A stretch of 13,965 nucleotides of DNA, from contig JBIQLO010000099.1 in NCBI GenBank assembly GCA_044464175.1, positions 1 to 13,965 of the forward strand. Direction: 5' to 3'. The notes under the pieces are model-generated. The model made no database searches, had not been told where the DNA came from, and saw nothing but the letters and a program-made list of their open reading frames with translations. This DNA comes from JBIQLO01 sp044464175 (lineage in GTDB: Bacteria > Planctomycetota > Phycisphaerae > Tepidisphaerales > Tepidisphaeraceae). Within the stretch, counting starts at the first letter, position 1, and each line of letters opens with the position of its first letter. Made by a program: the position numbers and the translations under genes. Below, piece by piece: positions 6,582-11,717 of the stretch.

Positions 6582-7365
6582 ATCATCACGACCGGTCGCA
6601 CTGGTGACGGGAGCGGCCAGCGGAATCGGGTTGGCGACGGCCAATCTATTGCTGGAACGCGGGGCGCGCGTCATCGGATTGGACCGGCCGCACCAGGATT
6701 GGCCGGCTGGAAAGGGGGATACAGGCCGGGTCATTCGCATCGGTTATGACCTGATGGAGATTACGGGAATCGGCGATCTGGTTGGGGCGCTGTGGGAAGA
6801 GCATGGGCCGATTACGTGGCTTGTGAACAACGCCGGTATCGTCTCAAGCCATCGGCTGGCGGAAACCTCCGATGAGGATTGGCACAGGACGCTCACCATC
6901 AACGTGACGGCCCCTTTCGCTCTGATGCGCGCCTTGACTCCCCGGATGGAACAGGCCGGCGGGGGCGCGATCGTCAATATCGCCAGCCGCAACGCTTTTC
7001 GATCCAGCGTCGGCAAATGCGCATATGACGCCTCCAAGGGGGCCTTGGTGGCGTTGACACGAACCGCCGCGGGAGAACTGGCCGCCAGGGGCATCCGCGT
7101 CAATGCCGTCTGTCCCGGCGTCATTCGCACGCCGATTGAGGCCGCCGTACTGGATGCCGAGCCGTTCCGCTCCGCTTATCAGAAATTGATTCCCATGGAC
7201 CGGTTCGGCCGGCCAGAAGAGGTGGCGTCACTGGTGGCTTTTCTTCTGTCCGAGGAGGCGTCCTTCGTCACCGGCCAGAGCGTCATCATTGACGGCGGGC
7301 AGATTGCCTGCCAGGACAATCAGCGATTCATGGAGATCGTGGGGCTTGGCTCCACGAGAGACTGA
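6574..7365 (+). CDS. Short-chain dehydrogenase/reductase (SDR), NAD-type
   Basis: A 263-residue classical SDR. It has the cofactor motif TGAASGIG (12-19), NNAG (85-88), catalytic serine in NIAS (S138), YDASK with Y151 and K155, PGVIRTP after the sixth strand, and the C-terminal DGG typical of the FabG-like group. The acidic residue at the end of the second strand (LDRP, D37) is the usual sign of NAD(H) preference, which fits an oxidative, catabolic step such as sugar or sugar-acid dehydrogenation. A 13-residue tail follows the usual DGG end. The ATG overlaps the end of the aldehyde dehydrogenase gene and follows AGGGGAAGG at 6564-6572. Substrate unknown. Confidence 0.9.
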   Translation: MTESSRPVALVTGAASGIGLATANLLLERGARVIGLDRPHQDWPAGKGDTGRVIRIGYDLMEITGIGDLVGALWEEHGPITWLVNNAGIVSSHRLAETSDEDWHRTLTINVTAPFALMRALTPRMEQAGGGAIVNIASRNAFRSSVGKCAYDASKGALVALTRTAAGELAARGIRVNAVCPGVIRTPIEAAVLDAEPFRSAYQKLIPMDRFGRPEEVASLVAFLLSEEASFVTGQSVIIDGGQIACQDNQRFMEIVGLGSTRD

Positions 7366-7376
7366 AAAGGCAAATT

Positions 7377-8423
7377 ATGGCTGAAAAAATTCGCGTCGGC
7401 ATTATCCGTTGTGACATACACGGCATGTGGTACGGGGCGTTGATGGACGATCCGGACATCCAACTGCTCCAGCGGCCACGCCCATGGAATGAACCGAGCG
7501 TTTACAGTTGGCAGCACGGCTTGGTGCATTATTACTACTACAGCGAATATCGCGAGCCGACGGTGATGACAGCCCGGAAGGTTAAAGGGTTTGAAATCAC
7601 GCGGGTGTGGGATGAAGACGGCCCGTCGGCGGAACTGTTCTCACGGGTGTTCGGCGGCCGGCCCAAGGTATGCCGGAGCCCTGACGAAGTCAGTGACGAT
7701 GTTGACCTGATCCTGATCGGCGACGGCAACGGCGATGGGAGCGATCATTTGGAACTGGCGCGGCCGGGACTGGAAAAAGGCGTCCCCACGTTCGTGGACA
7801 AGCCGCTGGCCTCCACAGTGAAAGACGCCGTGACGATCCTGCAAACAGCCAGACGGCATCGCGCCCCTGTCGCGTCGCTTTCGATTCTTCAGATGGATCC
7901 ACACACACTGCAATTCGCCAGGCGGCTCCCGGAAGTCGGGCGACTCAATCTTGGTACGGTGCAATGCCCCTCAACGCACCGGTCCGCGCTCATTCATTCG
8001 GTCAGCGTGGCGCATACCGTGTTTGGAACGGGCGTGCGGCGAGTAAGCACGATGCCGGTATCCGAAAAATACATCGGTATTCACCTGGATTATGGAGGGC
8101 ATCCCGAGCGCCCCTCCCAAGGCGTCATGCTCAACGGCCAACATAATTCCGCCGCGAAGACGCCTCGATTTTCGCGCATGTTTGCCGCCGCGTATGGGTC
8201 GGAGGGGGCGATCCAGGGAATGGTGCTGGATTCCTACAGCGCGGCCGACGGGGCGTCGGTAATTCTGGAACTGGTCCGCGACATGGTGCGAACCGGCCGA
8301 TCCGAGCCAAAGACGGGCGACATGCTCAAGGCGGTGGCTGTATGCGACGCGGTCGATCAATCCCTGCGGGAGCACAAGCCCGTGGAGGTGCAATACCCGG
8401 ATGATTCGGCTTTGAAATTCTAA
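7377..8423 (+). CDS. Gfo/Idh/MocA-like oxidoreductase with degenerate Rossmann motif
   Basis: A 348-residue protein recognised by its N-terminal Rossmann-like start (KIRVGII), the segment DLILIGDGNGDGSDHLELARPGLEKGVPTFVDKPLA (110-145), in which DKP replaces the family's EKP catalytic motif, and a later segment with possible active-site histidines (LIHSVSVAHTVFG, 205-217). Family members are NAD(P)-dependent sugar or inositol dehydrogenases, though some act on other polyols. The usual GxGxxG loop is absent: the loop reads IIRCDIHGMWYG (9-20), and an insertion with a Tyr run (HYYYYSEY, 51-58) follows. Cofactor use may therefore be altered or lost. AAAAGG at 7365-7370 precedes the ATG. It sits mid-operon, 11 bases after the SDR, so a role in the same sugar pathway is likely. 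Confidence 0.75.
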   Translation: MAEKIRVGIIRCDIHGMWYGALMDDPDIQLLQRPRPWNEPSVYSWQHGLVHYYYYSEYREPTVMTARKVKGFEITRVWDEDGPSAELFSRVFGGRPKVCRSPDEVSDDVDLILIGDGNGDGSDHLELARPGLEKGVPTFVDKPLASTVKDAVTILQTARRHRAPVASLSILQMDPHTLQFARRLPEVGRLNLGTVQCPSTHRSALIHSVSVAHTVFGTGVRRVSTMPVSEKYIGIHLDYGGHPERPSQGVMLNGQHNSAAKTPRFSRMFAAAYGSEGAIQGMVLDSYSAADGASVILELVRDMVRTGRSEPKTGDMLKAVAVCDAVDQSLREHKPVEVQYPDDSALKF

Positions 8424-8455
8424 TTCGGTGAAATCGACACTGATACCCGTTCTGC

Positions 8456-8459
8456 AGGA
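8456..8459 (+). promoter_or_regulatory. Ribosome binding site deciding the glyoxalase-family start
   Basis: AGGA lies 7 bases before the ATG at 8467, where the protein begins with the family's usual MTQIHHFKLSV. The in-frame GTG at 8428 would add 13 residues and has no clear site. Confidence 0.5.
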
Positions 8460-8466
8460 CACGGCC

Positions 8467-8910
8467 ATGACGCAAATTCATCACTTTAAGCTGAGCGTGA
8501 CGGACATGGACCGCTCGCTTCATTTCTATCGCGATCTGCTCGGCATGGAGCTTCTATATGACGCCGAGCGGGAGAATCTGCCCGCCTACGATCAACTGAT
8601 CGGATATCCTGATGTAAAAATCCGCATTGTCGGGCTGCGGGATCGTCGCGGCGTCATGATCTGCCTGATGCAATATCGGAATCCTCCGGCTCAGCGGCGC
8701 TCGCAGGAGAATTATCAGCAGGGCGCCGCGGGGATTGCCGTTGAAGTGAATGACATCGATGCGGATTATGCCCGCCTTACCGCCGCCGGGGTCGTCGCCC
8801 GCTCCGAACCGGTGACGATCGTTCGCGAAGGCAAGGCGGTGGCCCGCGCCTGTTACATGCACGACCCGGACGGTGTGACCGTGGAGCTTTATCAACCCTT
8901 GACGTCATGA
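8467..8910 (+). CDS. Glyoxalase/VOC-superfamily protein
   Basis: A 147-residue protein with two beta-alpha-beta-beta-beta modules. The first begins IHHFKLSVTDMDRSLHFYRDLLGMEL, with a likely metal-binding histidine (H5 or H6). The second begins GAAGIAVEVNDIDADYARLTAAG and ends HDPDGVTVELYQP, whose glutamate E140 is the usual metal ligand. The second module lacks the histidine normally found where it reads GIAVEV, so one metal ligand may be missing or moved. The family includes lactoylglutathione lyases, ring-cleaving dioxygenases, epimerases and resistance proteins; no specific activity can be chosen. Placed between a dehydrogenase and a DapA-type lyase (10-base gap downstream), an isomerase/epimerase or lyase step on a sugar-derived intermediate is plausible. 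Confidence 0.85.
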   Translation: MTQIHHFKLSVTDMDRSLHFYRDLLGMELLYDAERENLPAYDQLIGYPDVKIRIVGLRDRRGVMICLMQYRNPPAQRRSQENYQQGAAGIAVEVNDIDADYARLTAAGVVARSEPVTIVREGKAVARACYMHDPDGVTVELYQPLTS

Positions 8911-8920
8911 AAGGCGCCCC

Positions 8921-9853
8921 ATGGAGATTGCAATCGACGGCATTGTTCCGGTGATTCCCACCCCGTTCGACGAAAACGAAGCGATCGATTTCGCCTCGCT
9001 GGAGCGCCTGGTTGATTTCGCGATTGATTCACACGCGGCCGCCATCTGCCTGCCGGCCTACGGAAGCGAGTTCTACAAGCTTTCCGACGCGGAACGGGAA
9101 TCCCTTATCCCGATCGCGGTGAAGCGGGCGGGCGGCCGCATTCCGGTTATTGCCCAGGCCAATCATGATTCGGCGAAGATCGCCGCTCAGACCGCAAGAA
9201 GATTTGCCTCCCTCGGCGCGGATGTGATCGGCGTCGCGCTGCCGCGGCGGTTTCCCGCGACGGACCTGGACCTCCTTCGCTACTGTGGACAGATCGCTTC
9301 GGCCGTTTCCGTCCCGCTGCTGATCCAGGATTTCAACCCCGGCGGTCCGACGATCAGCGCGGATTTTCTCCTGCAACTGCATCGCCAGCATGCGAATGTG
9401 AAATACGTCAAGCTGGAGGAGCCACTGGTCGCCGCCAAGCTGCGGGCCGTCCACGATTGCGTTGGTGAGGCGGTTGGCATGTTCACTGGCTGGGGCGGTT
9501 TGTACCTCATTGACGGCCTTTCCATGGGCGGTTGTGGCGCGATGCCGGGAACGGCCCTGTGTGATTTATTCGCCCGCGTATGGCGTGAGGAAAAGGAAAA
9601 TCGCGCGGGCGGAACGCTCTTTGCAAATCTCCTGCCTTACATCACGTTCTCCTTGCAAACCTTCGAACTGCTCCTGGCAATGGAAAAGCGGGTTCTGGTT
9701 CGCCGGGGAATTATTTCCTCCGACATACGGAGAAATGTTACGCGGACCCTTGAACCGGCAATCCTCAATCGCGCGGAACAGATCCTCGACCGAGTTCTGG
9801 ACTTATTGCCGGCGGCTTCACCCGAGCGCCCGATCGGCCGTTCATCCTTTTAA
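8921..9853 (+). CDS. DapA-family (dihydrodipicolinate synthase-like) aldolase/dehydratase
   Basis: A 310-residue class I aldolase-type TIM barrel. It shows GIVPVIPTPFDEN at the start, and the Schiff-base lysine in KYVKLEEP (K164). Two signature motifs differ from true DapA: the GTTGE loop is replaced by YGSEFYKLSDAER, and the catalytic tyrosine of YNxP is replaced, with IQDFNP at 135-140 placing Asp137 at that position. From memory, the QD-P arrangement and a GSE-type loop resemble 2-keto-3-deoxy-L-arabonate dehydratase-like members rather than lysine biosynthesis. It therefore probably acts on a 2-keto-3-deoxy sugar acid or similar pyruvate-derived substrate, feeding the operon's aldehyde dehydrogenase. 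GAAAGG lies 6 bases before the ATG. Confidence 0.87.
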   Translation: MEIAIDGIVPVIPTPFDENEAIDFASLERLVDFAIDSHAAAICLPAYGSEFYKLSDAERESLIPIAVKRAGGRIPVIAQANHDSAKIAAQTARRFASLGADVIGVALPRRFPATDLDLLRYCGQIASAVSVPLLIQDFNPGGPTISADFLLQLHRQHANVKYVKLEEPLVAAKLRAVHDCVGEAVGMFTGWGGLYLIDGLSMGGCGAMPGTALCDLFARVWREEKENRAGGTLFANLLPYITFSLQTFELLLAMEKRVLVRRGIISSDIRRNVTRTLEPAILNRAEQILDRVLDLLPAASPERPIGRSSF

Positions 9854-9874
9854 GGTAAACACCGGAGTGAAAAT

Positions 9875-10663
9875 ATGACGGAATTTGATTTATTGGAGCC
9901 CGGCGCCTGGTTCAGGGGGCGCGTCGCGCTGGTCACAGGCGCCAGCTCGGGCATGGGGGCAGCCATTGCACTGGCGCTGGGTAGAGCCGGAGCGCGGGTG
10001 GGAGTGAACTATCGCGGGAATCAGTCGGGGGCCGAGGAAGTCTGTCGTCGGATTCGGTCCGCCGGCGGGAGTGCGCTGGCGCTGAAAGCGGACGTGAGCC
10101 GGGAGGAGGAAGTGGCCGCCATGTTCGCATCCCTGGAAGCCGAATTCGGCCCGCGCCTGGACATGCTGATCAACAACGCCGGCGACTGGATGGACAAATG
10201 TCCGGTCGCCGAATGCGACGTGGCCCTATGGGACCGGATCTTCGCGGTGAACGCCAGGAGTGTCTTTCTCTGCTCCCGCCACGCGGCGCAAGTTATGACT
10301 CGACAGGGGGAAGGAGCGATCCTGAACATCGGTTCTCTGGCCGGTCACACCGGAGGCGGCGGCGGCACCGTTCCCTATGCGGCGGCCAAAGCGGCCGTGC
10401 ATACCTTTACGAGGGGCTTGGCCCGTGAGTTGGCGCCGCACGGGGTGCGCGTCAACGCCATTGCGCCGGGAATGGTGCGAACTCCCATGCTGGCCGGGCG
10501 TGTGTCGGATGAGGCGGAGCAAAAGCTGTCACAGGTGACGCCATTGGGTAGGATGGGCCGGCCGGAGGAAATCTCCGCCGCGGCGATGCTCCTCCTTTCC
10601 CCCGCGAGTTCCTTTATGACGGGCGAAATCGTGGAGATCAATGGCGGATTACTCATGCAATGA
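9875..10663 (+). CDS. Short-chain dehydrogenase/reductase (FabG-like), possibly NADP-type
   Basis: A 262-residue classical SDR with TGASSGMG (21-28), NNAG (100-103), catalytic S154 in NIGS, YAAAK with Y168 and K172, PGMVRTP, and a C-terminal INGG. After the second strand it reads VNYRGN, without the acidic NAD residue of the other SDR and with an arginine, so NADP(H) use is more likely. It resembles FabG-type 3-oxoacyl reductases and sugar dehydrogenases such as glucose 1-dehydrogenase. No fatty-acid genes are nearby, so a sugar role fits the context better. It starts 21 bases after the DapA-like gene, with GGAG at 9864-9867, and is the last gene of the cluster. Confidence 0.9.
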   Translation: MTEFDLLEPGAWFRGRVALVTGASSGMGAAIALALGRAGARVGVNYRGNQSGAEEVCRRIRSAGGSALALKADVSREEEVAAMFASLEAEFGPRLDMLINNAGDWMDKCPVAECDVALWDRIFAVNARSVFLCSRHAAQVMTRQGEGAILNIGSLAGHTGGGGGTVPYAAAKAAVHTFTRGLARELAPHGVRVNAIAPGMVRTPMLAGRVSDEAEQKLSQVTPLGRMGRPEEISAAAMLLLSPASSFMTGEIVEINGGLLMQ

Positions 10664-10683
10664 GTCGGAGGTGCCAAGCGGAC

Positions 10684-10706
10684 CTTTTCCAGAACGAGAA
10701 GTTTTT
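10684..10706 (+). terminator. Possible weak intrinsic terminator after the catabolic cluster
   Basis: CTTTTC (10684-10689) can pair with GAGAAG (10696-10701), with one G-U pair and a 6-base loop, and five T residues follow at once. The stem is short and AT-rich, so it may be weak or accidental. It lies between the last SDR and the second operator. Confidence 0.3.
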
Positions 10707-10723
10707 ACCAACTTTAATTCTTC

Positions 10724-10752
10724 GTGAAGATCCCAAACGATTGGGATAAGGT
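10724..10752 (+). promoter_or_regulatory. Likely promoter of the LamG gene, parallel to the lacI promoter
   Basis: The layout copies the lacI promoter: GTGAAG (10724-10729) stands where TTGACA stands at lacI, then 17 bases of operator, then the same TAAGGT (10747-10752). The -35 is clearly poorer, so an activator or another start may be involved. Transcription would begin near 10759, leaving a leader of roughly 90 bases before the LamG ATG at 10852. Confidence 0.5.
10730..10747. promoter_or_regulatory. LacI-family operator, copy 2 (imperfect 18-base palindrome)
   Basis: ATCCCAAACGATTGGGAT differs from the lacI operator by one base (A for T at position 8), keeping both 7-base arms and the central CpG. 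The next 8 bases (AAGGTGAA) are also identical. It lies 105 bases before the start of the LamG PEP-CTERM gene and probably places the secreted proteins under the same regulator. Confidence 0.8.
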
Positions 10753-10842
10753 GAAAGGTGGAATCACGGCGTGAAGATCGCCGAGGGTTCCGGAGCCCAA
10801 TCACTTCACTTGTTTCCCAGACTTCCAACGGTCTTTTTAACT

Positions 10843-10847
10843 GGAGG
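10843..10847 (+). promoter_or_regulatory. Ribosome binding site deciding the LamG protein start
   Basis: GGAGG sits 4 bases before the ATG at 10852. That start gives a compact signal peptide; the in-frame GTG at 10771 would put 27 extra residues before it. Confidence 0.65.
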
Positions 10848-10851
10848 CTTC

Positions 10852-11682
10852 ATGCCGCATCAATTCTCAGATCTCCGCGGGGCGTTGCTGGGTGTGGTTC
10901 TGCTCCTGATGGGAGCCGGCGTTGCCGCGGCCGCACCCATCGCTCAATGGCAATTTAACGGCGACCTCAATGACAGCATTGGCAACTTTAATCTGACTTT
11001 CCATGGCACTGATTCTTCCCCCGATTACGTGACGGATGCAAATGGCCATCAGTCCCTGGCGCTGGACGGAGTGGACCAGTACGCGGACGTGGCGGTACAG
11101 GGCACTCCATTGGACTTCAATCACTCCAGTTTCACTATTGCGGCGTGGTTGACGATTGAGGTCCCTTCCGACGAACGACGAGTCACCCTCATCGCCGGTC
11201 GTCGCAGCAGCTCAGGCCTTGATGATTATGCGATCGCCTTGGATTATGAGAATTTCACGACGGCTGCGGGCCATAATCCCATTGCTGAAGCCTACACCAA
11301 TCCAGGGGGCGGCGCTGGAAGCGTGACGAGTACGGTCAATTTCAATCAATATCTAAATCTGGTCATGACATACGACCAGTCAACCACTACGGTCACTCTC
11401 TATCGAAACGGCGTACGGCGTAGCTTCAAAATAACAAATGGTACCGGCCCTTATTCCAATTCCACCCCACTGGAGATTGGCCATTATATCAGCACTTTCA
11501 CCAATGCTTATCTGAAGGCTGACCTGGATGAAGTGCGAATCTACAACACCGCCCTGGACCAGGATGAGGTGACGGCGCTATACAACTCTGGAAAGGGGCC
11601 GGCGCCCCTTCCCGAGCCGGGATCTTTGCCGCTGCTGGCGCTGGGCGGGCTATTGTGTACGCGCAATCGGCGGAAAAAGTAA
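10852..11682 (+). CDS. Secreted LamG-domain protein with PEP-CTERM sorting signal
   Basis: A 276-residue exported protein. The N-terminus is a signal peptide: a basic patch near R9, then hydrophobic GALLGVVLLLMGAGVAAAA, with cleavage likely near residue 28. A single LamG/concanavalin-like jelly roll fills about 30-245: WQFNGDLNDSIGNF, SLALDGVDQYADV, SFTIAAWLT, VTLYRNGV and the ending DLDEVRIYNTALDQDEVTALYN typical of the family. The C-terminus LPEPGSLPLLALGGLLCTRNRRKK is a PEP-CTERM signal (PEP at 254-256, hydrophobic stretch, basic tail), which in organisms with exosortase leads to cleavage and surface attachment. No catalytic domain is present, so it may bind a polysaccharide or act in surface structure. 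AT content looks higher than in the neighbouring operon. It follows operator copy 2 and is 35 bases before the large secreted protein. Confidence 0.9.
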   Translation: MPHQFSDLRGALLGVVLLLMGAGVAAAAPIAQWQFNGDLNDSIGNFNLTFHGTDSSPDYVTDANGHQSLALDGVDQYADVAVQGTPLDFNHSSFTIAAWLTIEVPSDERRVTLIAGRRSSSGLDDYAIALDYENFTTAAGHNPIAEAYTNPGGGAGSVTSTVNFNQYLNLVMTYDQSTTTVTLYRNGVRRSFKITNGTGPYSNSTPLEIGHYISTFTNAYLKADLDEVRIYNTALDQDEVTALYNSGKGPAPLPEPGSLPLLALGGLLCTRNRRKK

Positions 11683-11717
11683 CACAGGTCTTAGCGAATG
11701 ATGGAGACGCAATCCTG

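Noticed and set aside
5715..6740. Minus-strand open frame of 341 codons
   Set aside because: Antisense to the aldehyde dehydrogenase and the start of the SDR, both of which have intact catalytic motifs.
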